A stretch of DNA of 64,000 bases, from positions 561,158-625,157 of the forward strand of contig NZ_CADFGE010000002.1 in NCBI RefSeq assembly GCF_902833645.1, written 5' to 3'. Below the pieces are notes generated by a model, which had not been told where the DNA came from, ran no database searches, and saw only the letters and a list, made by a program, of their open reading frames with translations. Numbering within the stretch: the first letter of the stretch is position 1; each line of letters starts with the position of its first letter. Positions 1-8,394 of this stretch are shown in pieces. The translations under genes and the position numbers were made by a program. This DNA comes from Paraburkholderia fungorum (GTDB lineage: Bacteria > Pseudomonadota > Gammaproteobacteria > Burkholderiales > Burkholderiaceae).

Positions 1-774
1 GACCCCGTTTTGATGAAGATGATTGGCGACGCCGATCCGGGCAACCAGTACGGTGTGCCTTGGGCCTACGGCACGGATGGTATCGGCTACAACGTGCAAG
101 CCGTGCAGAAGGCACTCGGTGCGAACGCGCCGGTCGATAGCTGGGCACTCGTGTTCGACCCAGCGAATCTGTCGAAGCTGAAAGGCTGCGGCGTGTCGTT
201 CCTCGATCAGGCGGTTGACGTATTCGCGGCCACGTTGCAGTACATGCACAAGGATCCGAACAGCACGAATCCCGCCGATTACCAGGCCGCGTACGAAGTG
301 CTGAAAAAAGTCCGCCCGTACATCACCCAGTTCAATTCTTCCGGCTACATCAACGACCTCGCCAATAACGACGTGTGCGTGGCGGTGGCATGGTCCGGCG
401 ACGTCGGCATCGCCAGCCGCCGTACCGCGGAAGCCAAGCGTTCGTATCAGGTGAAGTTCTCGAATGTGAAGGAAGGCGGTTTGCTGTGGTTCGACGTGAT
501 GGTGATTCCCAAAGACGCACCGCATCCGGAAGCCGCGTTGAAGTGGATCAATTACATCGAAGACCCGAAGGTCAACGCAGCGATCACCAATGAAGTGTTC
601 TATCCGACTGCGAACAAGGCGGCACGTCAATTCGTTACGCCAGCGGTTGCGCAAGATACGACTGTTTATCCGGGCGACGAAGTCCTGAGCAAAATGACGC
701 TCATGAAGCCGATGCCCACCGACATTCTGCGCCTCGAAAACCGTCTTTGGGCGCAGCTTAAAACCGGCCATTAA
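1..774 (+). CDS. potF: Putrescine-binding periplasmic protein, C-terminal part (PotF-like)
   Basis: The reading frame is already open at base 1, so the N-terminus and signal peptide lie outside the window; the visible part is 257 codons. It closely resembles the C-terminal two thirds of PotF, the periplasmic receptor that binds putrescine and hands it to the PotGHI importer. Recognisable stretches are YGVPWAYGTDGIGYN, SCGVSFLD-like GCGVSFLD, SSGYINDLANNDVCVAVAW and FYPTANKAAR, all placed as in PotF. The ABC ATPase and two permeases follow directly, which fixes its role. A strong hairpin follows its stop codon. Substrate preference among polyamines cannot be decided from sequence alone. Confidence 0.9.
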   Translation, partial: DPVLMKMIGDADPGNQYGVPWAYGTDGIGYNVQAVQKALGANAPVDSWALVFDPANLSKLKGCGVSFLDQAVDVFAATLQYMHKDPNSTNPADYQAAYEVLKKVRPYITQFNSSGYINDLANNDVCVAVAWSGDVGIASRRTAEAKRSYQVKFSNVKEGGLLWFDVMVIPKDAPHPEAALKWINYIEDPKVNAAITNEVFYPTANKAARQFVTPAVAQDTTVYPGDEVLSKMTLMKPMPTDILRLENRLWAQLKTGH

Positions 775-802
775 TTAAAGCCAAACCAATCACTTTGATC
801 CC

Positions 803-832
803 GCGCTCAGGGATCGCTCGAACCCTGAGCGC
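803..832 (+). promoter_or_regulatory. Intercistronic hairpin between potF and potG
   Basis: A perfect 10-bp inverted repeat, GCGCTCAGGG (803-812) and CCCTGAGCGC (823-832), with a 10-base loop. It sits 28 bases after the potF stop and 140 bases before potG. There is no T-run after it, so a full intrinsic terminator is unlikely. Hairpins here commonly protect the binding-protein mRNA or partly stop transcription so that the receptor is made in excess of the importer. Confidence 0.6.
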
Positions 833-971
833 ATGAATGGCAGTAACGGTAGTCAGCCTGCGCCGTCCACGCGCAGTCCCATGTTTTCCGATCGCAGCGC
901 ATCTTGCGAGTCGCTTTCCGCGCCTCGTATGGAGACACTTGCGCTCGCGATCCGCAAGGAATGGTTACATC

Positions 972-2135
972 ATGAACTCGACGACATCCCATAGCGTAGC
1001 CGGCGCCACCCAGATGGCCCGCCCCGCCCCGACGACAAAATCGAAATCGGACGAATTCGTTCGCATCGAAAATGTCGTGAAGAAATTCGGCGACAGCACG
1101 GCTGTCGACAACGTCAACCTGAGTATTGCCAAGAACGAACTGTTTGCCCTGCTCGGCAGCTCCGGCTGCGGCAAGTCCACACTCCTGCGCATGCTCGCGG
1201 GGCTCGAGACGGTGACGTCCGGGCGCATTTTCGTCGACGGCGAAGATCTTGCCGCGATGCCGCCGTACAAGCGGCCGGTCAACATGATGTTCCAGTCGTA
1301 TGCGCTGTTCCCGCACATGACGGTCGAAGCGAACATTGCCTTCGGCCTCAAGCAGGAGGGCACGCCGAAGAACGAGATCAAGGAGCGTGTTGCCGACGCG
1401 CTCAATCTCGTGCAGATGGGTAAATACGCGCAACGCAAGCCGCATCAGCTCTCCGGTGGACAGCAGCAGCGCGTGGCGCTGGCGCGCTCGCTCGTCAAGC
1501 GCCCCAAGCTGCTGCTGCTCGACGAGCCGATGTCGGCGCTCGACAAGCAGATCCGCCAGAAGACCCAGCTGGAACTGGTGAACATCATCGACAAGGTCGA
1601 CGTGACCTGCGTGATGGTCACGCACGATCAGGAAGAAGCCATGACGATGGCCGGTCGTCTCGCGGTGATGAGCGAAGGCCGCATCGTGCAGATCGGCTCG
1701 CCCAGCCAGGTGTACGAGTTTCCGAACAGCCGCTTCTCGGCGGAGTTCATCGGCTCGACCAACCTGTTCGAAGGCACGGTGGTGGCGGACGAGCCGGACC
1801 ATATTTTCGTCGAGAGCGAAGACCTCGAAACACGCATCTACGTGAGCCACGGCATTACCGGGCCGCTCGGCATGCCGGTGGGTATTTCGGTGCGCCCGGA
1901 GCGCGTGAAGGTGTCGCGCGAAAAACCGGCTACGCCGCACAACTGGACGCGCGGCGTGGTTTCCGACGTGGCGTACATGGGCAGCTATTCGCTGTACCAC
2001 GTGCGCCTGCCGAGCGGCAAGACGGTCGTGTCGAATCTCTCCAGCTCGCACCTGATGAGCGAGGGTGCCCCTTCCTATAACGACGACGTGTTCGTCTACT
2101 GGTCGCCGGCTAGCGGCGTGGTGCTGACGCAATGA
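972..2135 (+). CDS. potG: Putrescine ABC transporter ATPase (PotG-like)
   Basis: 387-residue ATPase that drives putrescine import through PotHI. Walker A is GSSGCGKST, the signature is LSGGQQQRVALARS, Walker B is LLLLDEP, and the H-loop lies in VMVTHDQEEAMTMAGR. A C-terminal TOBE-like domain follows (GISVRPERVKVS). It is closer to PotG than PotA, for example PVNMMFQSYALFPHMTVE. The frame is open from 837, but the ATG at 972 has AAGGA at 956-960 and gives the family's usual length, so this start is preferred. The stop codon overlaps the potH start (ATGA). Confidence 0.92.
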   Translation: MNSTTSHSVAGATQMARPAPTTKSKSDEFVRIENVVKKFGDSTAVDNVNLSIAKNELFALLGSSGCGKSTLLRMLAGLETVTSGRIFVDGEDLAAMPPYKRPVNMMFQSYALFPHMTVEANIAFGLKQEGTPKNEIKERVADALNLVQMGKYAQRKPHQLSGGQQQRVALARSLVKRPKLLLLDEPMSALDKQIRQKTQLELVNIIDKVDVTCVMVTHDQEEAMTMAGRLAVMSEGRIVQIGSPSQVYEFPNSRFSAEFIGSTNLFEGTVVADEPDHIFVESEDLETRIYVSHGITGPLGMPVGISVRPERVKVSREKPATPHNWTRGVVSDVAYMGSYSLYHVRLPSGKTVVSNLSSSHLMSEGAPSYNDDVFVYWSPASGVVLTQ

Positions 2136-3103
2136 GCAATCCCACTACCTCCCCCGCGGCGCTCGGCGCGCCGTCCAGCGGCCGTCTCACCGGCTGGCTG
2201 AAGAAACGCCTTCCGTTGCTGGTGCCGTCGGGCCGCACGACGGTGATCGGCGTGCCGTTCCTGTGGCTCACGGTGTTCTTCGCGTTGCCGTTCGTGCTGG
2301 TGCTGAAGATCAGTTTCGCCGATCTGCGCCTGGGCATTCCGCCGTACACGGATCTCGTGACGGTCAAGGACGGCATGGTGCATTTCGCGATGCAGCTCGG
2401 CCACTACGCGTTCCTGCTGCAAGACGATCTGTACGTCGCGACGTATATCAGTTCGCTGAAGATGGCGGCGATCTCGACCTTCTTCTGCCTGCTGATCGGC
2501 TATCCGATTGCGTACTATATCGCCCGCTCGGAACCCACGAAGCGCAACCTGCTGATGATGGGCGTGATGCTGCCGTTCTGGACGTCGTTCCTGATCCGCG
2601 TCTACGCCTGGATCGGCATCCTGAAGGACGACGGCCTGCTCAATCACACGCTGATGGCCATCGGCATGATTCATTCGCCGTTGCGCCTCTACCACACGGA
2701 TATTGGCGTGTATATCGGCATGGTCTATTCGTACCTGCCGTTCATGGTGATGCCGCTGTATGCGCACCTGGTGAAGATGGATCTGACGCTGCTCGAAGCG
2801 GCCTATGACCTCGGGTGCAAACCGTGGACCGCGTTCACGCGCATCACCTTGCCGCTGTCGAAGAACGGCATCATCGCCGGCAGTCTGCTGGTGTTCATTC
2901 CGGCAGTCGGCGAGTACGTGATTCCCGAGCTGCTCGGCGGCGCCGACACGCTGATGATCGGCCGCGTGATGTGGGATGAATTCTTCAACGATATGGACTG
3001 GCCGATGGCATCCGCCGTCACCGTCGCCATGGTTCTACTGCTGCTCGTGCCAATGGCCGTGTTCCAGTACTACCAGGTCAAGGAACTGGAGGGCGCGAAA
3101 TGA
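2132..3103 (+). CDS. potH: Putrescine ABC transporter permease (PotH-like)
   Basis: 323-residue inner-membrane permease, first of the two channel subunits for putrescine import. Hydrophobic segments begin at about residue 45 (VIGVPFLWLTVFFALPFVLV) and recur to the C-terminus. The cytoplasmic EAA-type loop that contacts the ATPase reads EAAYDLGCKPWTAFTRITLPL. Length and order match PotH. Start overlaps the potG stop and the stop overlaps the potI start, so translation is probably coupled. The N-terminal 30 residues are Pro/Ser rich and not obviously membrane-inserted. Confidence 0.92.
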   Translation: MSNPTTSPAALGAPSSGRLTGWLKKRLPLLVPSGRTTVIGVPFLWLTVFFALPFVLVLKISFADLRLGIPPYTDLVTVKDGMVHFAMQLGHYAFLLQDDLYVATYISSLKMAAISTFFCLLIGYPIAYYIARSEPTKRNLLMMGVMLPFWTSFLIRVYAWIGILKDDGLLNHTLMAIGMIHSPLRLYHTDIGVYIGMVYSYLPFMVMPLYAHLVKMDLTLLEAAYDLGCKPWTAFTRITLPLSKNGIIAGSLLVFIPAVGEYVIPELLGGADTLMIGRVMWDEFFNDMDWPMASAVTVAMVLLLLVPMAVFQYYQVKELEGAK

Positions 3104-4011
3104 TCAAGCCAAATAAAACGCTTTCCAATAGCGTGCTGACGTTCGGATTTCTGTTCCTGTATATCCCGATCATCAGCCTGGTGGTGTATTCGTTCAACGA
3201 ATCGAAGCTCGTCACGGTCTGGTCCGGCTTCTCGCTCAAATGGTATGGCGCACTGCTGCAGGACGGCGAACTGCTCAATGCAGCGTGGCTGTCGCTGAAA
3301 ATCGGTCTGCTGACCGCGTGTGCATCGGTGGTGATCGGTACGTGGGCGGGTTTCGTGCTGGCCCGCTTCGGACGCTTTCGCGGCTTCACGCTGTTCGCCG
3401 GCATGATCAACGCGCCGCTCGTGATTCCTGAAGTGATTCAGGGCATCTCGCTGCTGCTGCTGTTCGTCGCGCTCGAACAGATGCTCGGCTGGCCGAAGGG
3501 GCGTGGTCTCTTCACGATCTGGATCGGCCACGTGATGCTGTGCGTTTCGTATGTGGCGATCATCGTGCAATCGCGGGTGAAGGAACTCAACAGGTCGCTC
3601 GAAGAAGCCGCGCTCGATCTCGGCGCCACGCCCTTCAAGGTGTTCTTCCTGATCACGCTGCCGCTGATCTCGCAGGCGCTGATGTCCGGCTGGCTGCTGT
3701 CGTTCACGCTGTCTTTCGACGATCTCGTGCTCTCCGCGTTCCTGTCCGGTCCGGGCTCCACCACGTTGCCGCTCGTCGTGTTCTCGCGTGTGCGTCTTGG
3801 CCTGAATCCGGAAATGAACGCGCTTGCGACGATCTTCATCACCACGGTGACGGTCGGCGTGATCGCCGTGAACCGCTGGATGCAGGTGCGTGAGCGCAGG
3901 CGCAACCGCGACATGCAGATGGCGTTCGCACTCGCCGATGCCGCCGACCCGTTACCGTCAGCACCACAACAAGCCACCGTACGGAAGTCACTCGATACGG
4001 CACGCGCATAA
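3100..4011 (+). CDS. potI: Putrescine ABC transporter permease (PotI-like)
   Basis: 303-residue second permease of the putrescine importer. It shows about six hydrophobic segments and the coupling loop EEAALDLGATPFKVFFLITL. The final 35 residues are a hydrophilic tail (RERRRNRDMQMAFALADAAD) longer than in the E. coli protein. It overlaps potH by four bases. The DUF3138 gene starts 37 bases downstream, so the transcript probably continues. Confidence 0.92.
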   Translation: MIKPNKTLSNSVLTFGFLFLYIPIISLVVYSFNESKLVTVWSGFSLKWYGALLQDGELLNAAWLSLKIGLLTACASVVIGTWAGFVLARFGRFRGFTLFAGMINAPLVIPEVIQGISLLLLFVALEQMLGWPKGRGLFTIWIGHVMLCVSYVAIIVQSRVKELNRSLEEAALDLGATPFKVFFLITLPLISQALMSGWLLSFTLSFDDLVLSAFLSGPGSTTLPLVVFSRVRLGLNPEMNALATIFITTVTVGVIAVNRWMQVRERRRNRDMQMAFALADAADPLPSAPQQATVRKSLDTARA

Positions 4012-4048
4012 GAAGTCCTTTGCAATACGACCAATAAGGAGAATTTGC

Positions 4049-5620
4049 ATGAGAAAGAAGCTCATCTGTCTGTTGGTGGCGGGGAGTTTGCCTGGCTTTG
4101 CCATGGCAGACGCCACCAGCGACCAGATCAAGGCGCTCCAGGCCCAACTCAACGCACTGCAAAAGGAGGTGAAGCAGTTGCGTTCCGAGGTAGCGTCCAG
4201 GCCGAAGGCAGCCGCAGCCAGCACCGCGGCGCCGGCTCCGGCTGTGGTGGCGGCACCGGTCGACATCTCCTCGCCGGATTACGGCAAGGCCCAGGCGACG
4301 CTGACCAACGATCAGGTCGATGCGATGAAGCAGCAGATCGCCAATCAGCAGCTGAAGGTCGACTCGCTGGTGGACGCGGCGAACACGGGCCCGATCGCGG
4401 GTTTGTCGGTGACGGGTTACATCGATCCGACGTACCTGTATAACCGCGCGCAGAGCAGCTCGTCGTTCCTGTTCGCGAACCACGAAAGCAGCTACAACTA
4501 CTTCAACAGCACGTTCGGCGATCTGTACCTGGACATCAAGAAGACCTTCGGTGTCGGCCCGATGGCGCCGTCGGCCGAGATCACCCTGATGCCGAACCGC
4601 GGCAACGGTATTACGCTGCTGCAGAACGAGCACGGAGATATTGGCAACAACATCCTGAACACGGCGGTCGTCAATGTACCTCTGACGGCGACCACGACGC
4701 TCGTGGCCGGTTTGATTCCGAGCTTCGGCGGCTATGAAGTACAGCAGTCGAACCAGATGCTCACGCTCACGCACAACCTGCTGTATGACTTCTCCGACCC
4801 GGGCAGCTACATCGGGATCGGCGCGAACTATACGACGGGTAACTGGGCGTGGAAGTTCTTCCTCGGCAACGAGCAGTACCGCACGTATGGCGCGACCACC
4901 CAGATCGGCACCAACGCGCTGGGCGACCCGATCACGACCAGCAACAAGATCCCGACCTTCACCGCGCGTACCGACTACACGTGGTCGAGCGCACTGGATA
5001 TTGGCGGGTCGTTCAATATCGGACGTCAGACGCTGCCCAGCGCGATCGATGCGAACACCGGTGCGGTCTCCTACGGCGTAGGCGGCCAGTCGCCCAGCGC
5101 GGGCGGCACATTCTTCTTCGGTGAAGCGGACCTGACCTATACCCTCGCCGACGTGCAGTACAACGCCGAAGTCGATTACGGTCAGCAGCAGAATGCCGCG
5201 TTCAACGGCGGTCAGGCGCAGTGGTACGGCCTGTCGCTGCTCGCGCACCGCAAGTTCAATCTGCCGGTGGTGGGTCGCATGGGTGCGACGGTGCGCTACG
5301 ACCTGCTTGTCGACAGCAAGAACGGTGGCGGCGGCGGTGGTATTGCGCTGAACTCGAACGGCATGGACACGGCTGACGGCTTCGGCATTGGCGCGGACTG
5401 TCTGGCCAATTCGAAGGCGAACGGCGGTCTGGGCTTCGAGTGCAAGGGGGCCACCCGTCAGGACGTTTCGCTCGATCTGCTGTTCTACCCGACCCAGCAG
5501 ATCACGGTCAAGGTGGAATACCGCCACGACTGGGCGAACAAACAGGTGTTCCTGAAGAACGACGGTTCGTACGGCAAGTCCAACGACCTGCTCGCGACGC
5601 AGTTCATCTACTCGTTCTAA
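4049..5620 (+). CDS. DUF3138 family outer-membrane protein
   Basis: 523 residues. The start at 4049 is set by AAGGAG at 4036-4041 and begins a clear signal peptide (MRKKLICLLVAGSLPGFAMA). After cleavage comes a short coiled coil (about residues 22-50, IKALQAQLNALQKEVKQL), an Ala/Pro linker, and a long region of alternating polar and hydrophobic residues ending in aromatic FIYSF, as in outer-membrane beta-barrels. This fits DUF3138, a family seen mainly in Burkholderiales. Position directly after potFGHI suggests that it lets polyamines cross the outer membrane; that role is inference. Confidence 0.8.
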   Translation: MRKKLICLLVAGSLPGFAMADATSDQIKALQAQLNALQKEVKQLRSEVASRPKAAAASTAAPAPAVVAAPVDISSPDYGKAQATLTNDQVDAMKQQIANQQLKVDSLVDAANTGPIAGLSVTGYIDPTYLYNRAQSSSSFLFANHESSYNYFNSTFGDLYLDIKKTFGVGPMAPSAEITLMPNRGNGITLLQNEHGDIGNNILNTAVVNVPLTATTTLVAGLIPSFGGYEVQQSNQMLTLTHNLLYDFSDPGSYIGIGANYTTGNWAWKFFLGNEQYRTYGATTQIGTNALGDPITTSNKIPTFTARTDYTWSSALDIGGSFNIGRQTLPSAIDANTGAVSYGVGGQSPSAGGTFFFGEADLTYTLADVQYNAEVDYGQQQNAAFNGGQAQWYGLSLLAHRKFNLPVVGRMGATVRYDLLVDSKNGGGGGGIALNSNGMDTADGFGIGADCLANSKANGGLGFECKGATRQDVSLDLLFYPTQQITVKVEYRHDWANKQVFLKNDGSYGKSNDLLATQFIYSF

Positions 5621-5623
5621 TAC

Positions 5624-5666
5624 GACCCGCCTCACCGCGTGGCCCGGCCTTATGGCGGGTCACGCG
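5624..5666 (+). terminator. Hairpin after the DUF3138 gene, before the first oxidase
   Basis: GACCCGCC at 5624-5631 pairs perfectly with GGCGGGTC at 5654-5661. A second, overlapping pair, CGCGTG (5636-5641) with CACGCG (5661-5666), would compete with it. The element lies four bases after the DUF3138 stop and 28 bases before the oxidase start. No T-run follows, so it may reduce rather than end transcription into the oxidase genes. Confidence 0.45.
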
Positions 5667-5693
5667 CCAAGGCCTCTTCCGCATGCTCTGCCT

Positions 5694-6986
5694 ATGCTCC
5701 GATTCTCAAACCAGCCTCACGTCGCCTCGTATTACGCAGCAACCGCCAACGACAGCACGCGCCACCCTCCGCTCGAAGAAACGCTCAACGTCGACGTCTG
5801 TGTGATCGGCGCGGGCCTCACCGGCATCTCGACTGCGTTGAACCTTGCCGAACGCGGCCACTCGGTCGCGGTGCTCGAAGCATCGAAAGTCGGTTGGGCC
5901 GCGAGCGGCCGCAACGGCGGCCAGTTGATCGGCGGCTTCGCCTGCGATATCGATACATTCGCGAAGTTCATGCCCGCGGATGACGTGAAGCGTGTTTGGG
6001 ACATGGGGCTTGAAACCCTGGATATCGTCAAGGAGCGCGTCGCGAAGCATCAGATCGATTGCGATCTGACCATCGGCTATCTGACGGCGGCGAACAAGCC
6101 GCGCGATACGGACGCGTTGCAAAAATGGCGCGACGAAGCGCAACGGCGCTTCGGTTACGAGCGCTTCAGCTATGTCGACGCCGATGGCGTCGGCGAGTAT
6201 GTTCAATCGCAACGCTATCTTGGCGGCCTGTTCGACGCGGACAGCGGCCATCTGCACCCGCTGAACTACACGCTCGGCCTGGCGCGTGCGGCACGCGAGG
6301 CCGGCGTGCGGATTTTCGAAGACAGTTGCGTCACCGCGTTGCGCGGGGAAAACGGCCGGCATGTGGCCGAAACAGCGCGCGGCCAGGTGAATGCGCAATT
6401 CGTTGTGCTTGCCTGCAATACCTATCTCGGCCAACTCGCACCGGACATCGCCAGCAAGATCATGCCGGTCGGCACCTACGTGATCGCCACCGAACCGCTC
6501 GACCCCGATCGCGCCGAAGCATTGATGCCGGCGAAAGCAGCCGTGTGCGACAGCCGCTTCGTACTGGACTATTTCCGCCCGGCGCCCGATAACCGCTTGC
6601 TGTGGGGCGGTAAAGTCAGCTACTCGACGTTCGCGCCTCGCAACCTCGGCGAGGCGATGCGCCGCGATATGCTGAAGACCTTCCCGCAACTCGACGATGT
6701 CAAAATCGACTACGCGTGGGGCGGCTTCGTCGACATTACGATGAATCGCGCGCCGCATTTCGGGCGCCTGTCGCCGACGGTATATTTCGCTCAAGGCTTC
6801 TCCGGTCACGGGGTGAACACCACCGGCCTCGCCGGCAAGCTGATCGCCGAGGCGATCGACGGCCAGGCATCGCGCTTCGATCTGTTCGGCAAGATTCGTC
6901 ACCGCGACTTCCCCGGCGGCGCTACACTTCGCACCCCTGCCCTCGTGCTCGCGATGGCCTGGTATCGAATGAAGGATCTGCTCTGA
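5694..6986 (+). CDS. puuB: Gamma-glutamylputrescine oxidase-like FAD enzyme (PuuB-like), copy 1
   Basis: 430-residue flavoprotein of the DAO family. Near residue 35 it has the FAD-binding beta-alpha-beta motif VDVCVIGAGLTGISTALNLAERG, followed by GWAASGRNGGQLIGG, typical of PuuB-type amine oxidases. The C-terminus carries FSGHGVNTTGLAGKLIAEAI. PuuB oxidises gamma-glutamylputrescine in the Puu pathway. The chosen ATG at 5694 gives the normal family length; the frame is open from 5652 but would add 14 residues without homology. Its stop overlaps the start of a second related oxidase. No PuuA, PuuC or PuuD gene is visible here. Confidence 0.8.
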   Translation: MLRFSNQPHVASYYAATANDSTRHPPLEETLNVDVCVIGAGLTGISTALNLAERGHSVAVLEASKVGWAASGRNGGQLIGGFACDIDTFAKFMPADDVKRVWDMGLETLDIVKERVAKHQIDCDLTIGYLTAANKPRDTDALQKWRDEAQRRFGYERFSYVDADGVGEYVQSQRYLGGLFDADSGHLHPLNYTLGLARAAREAGVRIFEDSCVTALRGENGRHVAETARGQVNAQFVVLACNTYLGQLAPDIASKIMPVGTYVIATEPLDPDRAEALMPAKAAVCDSRFVLDYFRPAPDNRLLWGGKVSYSTFAPRNLGEAMRRDMLKTFPQLDDVKIDYAWGGFVDITMNRAPHFGRLSPTVYFAQGFSGHGVNTTGLAGKLIAEAIDGQASRFDLFGKIRHRDFPGGATLRTPALVLAMAWYRMKDLL

Positions 6987-8308
6987 TGAACGCTCCGACT
7001 CCCGGCTTCAACACCCTCGACCACCGCGCCGATGCGCTGATCGCCAACTCGTACTACGAGGCGAGCGCGACCCGTCCGCTTACCGACGATCCGACGCTCG
7101 ACGGCACTGTGGAGGCCGACGTCTGCGTGATCGGCGCCGGCTTCGCCGGTTTGTCGGTGGCGCTCGAGTGCCGGGCGCGCGGCCTGTCGGTGATCGTGCT
7201 CGATGCGCACCGCCCCGGCTGGGGAGCGTCCGGCCGCAACGGCGGACAGACCCTGGTGGGTTTCGCGAAAGACGAGATCATCGAGCGTCAGCTCGGTCTC
7301 GACGGTGCGCGCGCCGCGTGGGCGATGTCGGTGGAAGGCGTCGCTTTGGTGCGCGAGCGCATTGAACGTTACGGCATCGATTGCGATTTCACCGCCGGTT
7401 ATCTGACGGTCGCGACCAAGCCCAAACGCGTGCCGGATTTGCGTTCGTGGATGGAGTCGGCCGCGCAACGCTGGGGTTACACGAAACTCTCGTGGCTCGA
7501 TACCGATGAGGTGCGTTCACGGGTCGCGTCGCGACGTTATCTGGCGGGGGTCTACGATCCGTTCTCCGGCCACCTGCATCCCCTCAAATACTGCCTCGGT
7601 CTTGCCGATGCAGCGCGTCGTGAAGGCGCGCAATTGTTCGCGCATTCGCCGGTGATCGAAGTTGTGCGCGGCGCGCGACCCGTTGTGCGGACGGCCGGCG
7701 GTGAAGTGCGCTGCCGCTTCGTCGCCGCGTGCGGCAACGCCACGCTCGGCGGCGTGCTGCCCGCGCCGGTGGCCGCGCGTATCGCGCCGATCGCGTCGTA
7801 TATCGTCGCCACGGAGCCGCTCGGTAAAGAACGCGCGGATGCCCTGATCAAAGGGCGCGAAGCGATTTGCGACAACAACTTCTTCCTCGATTACTTCCGT
7901 CTGTCGGCGGATCATCGGGTGCTGTTCGGTGGACGCGCGAGTTCGACCGGTGCGTCGCCCGCACAACTCGGCGAAGAGATTCGCCAGCGCATGATCGGCG
8001 TGTTTCCGCAGCTCGACGATGTGCGAATCGACTATGCGTGGGGTGGTTTTGTCGACGTGACACGCAATCGGGCACCCGATTTCGGCTCGATCGATCCGAA
8101 TTACTTCTACGTGCAGGGGTTTTCCGGTCACGGCGTGGCGCTGACCGGGATCGCCGGGCGCGTCGTTGCGAAGGCCATGGCCGGTGAGACAGCGGCCTTC
8201 GATCTGTTCGCTCAATTGCGGCATGCGCGCTTTCCGGGTGGGCCGGCGTTGCGCGGACCGGCGCTGGAACTTGGGATGATGTATCACCGGATTCTGGAGT
8301 TGTTCTAG
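6986..8308 (+). CDS. FAD-dependent amine oxidase, PuuB-like, copy 2
   Basis: 440-residue paralogue of the preceding oxidase. Shared landmarks are ADVCVIGAGFAGLSVALECRARG, GASGRNGGQTLVGF, YLAGVYDPFSGHLHPLKY and IDYAWGGFVDVTRNRAPDFG. The start codon overlaps the upstream stop (TGATG at 6984-6988), so the two are translated together. It probably acts on a related gamma-glutamyl or free amine; which copy is the true PuuB cannot be settled here. The gene ends 86 bases from the convergent M20 hydrolase; that gap holds no feature I can support. Confidence 0.78.
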   Translation: MNAPTPGFNTLDHRADALIANSYYEASATRPLTDDPTLDGTVEADVCVIGAGFAGLSVALECRARGLSVIVLDAHRPGWGASGRNGGQTLVGFAKDEIIERQLGLDGARAAWAMSVEGVALVRERIERYGIDCDFTAGYLTVATKPKRVPDLRSWMESAAQRWGYTKLSWLDTDEVRSRVASRRYLAGVYDPFSGHLHPLKYCLGLADAARREGAQLFAHSPVIEVVRGARPVVRTAGGEVRCRFVAACGNATLGGVLPAPVAARIAPIASYIVATEPLGKERADALIKGREAICDNNFFLDYFRLSADHRVLFGGRASSTGASPAQLGEEIRQRMIGVFPQLDDVRIDYAWGGFVDVTRNRAPDFGSIDPNYFYVQGFSGHGVALTGIAGRVVAKAMAGETAAFDLFAQLRHARFPGGPALRGPALELGMMYHRILELF

Positions 8309-8394
8309 GCGATATCCGGATGCGTCATCGCTGCTGCGCCCGCAGTATTCGCGCCAACGCGCTGCAACTGATGCGGCTGATGCGAAAGGATGGG

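Noticed and set aside
837..971. N-terminal extension of the PotG gene
   Set aside because: The region includes the tail of the intercistronic spacer, encodes text without homology, and the ATG at 972 has a ribosome site and normal length.
3839..5635. 598-codon minus-strand frame opposite the DUF3138 gene
   Set aside because: Composition is an Arg/Val-rich mirror of the porin-like gene; no ribosome site or domain.
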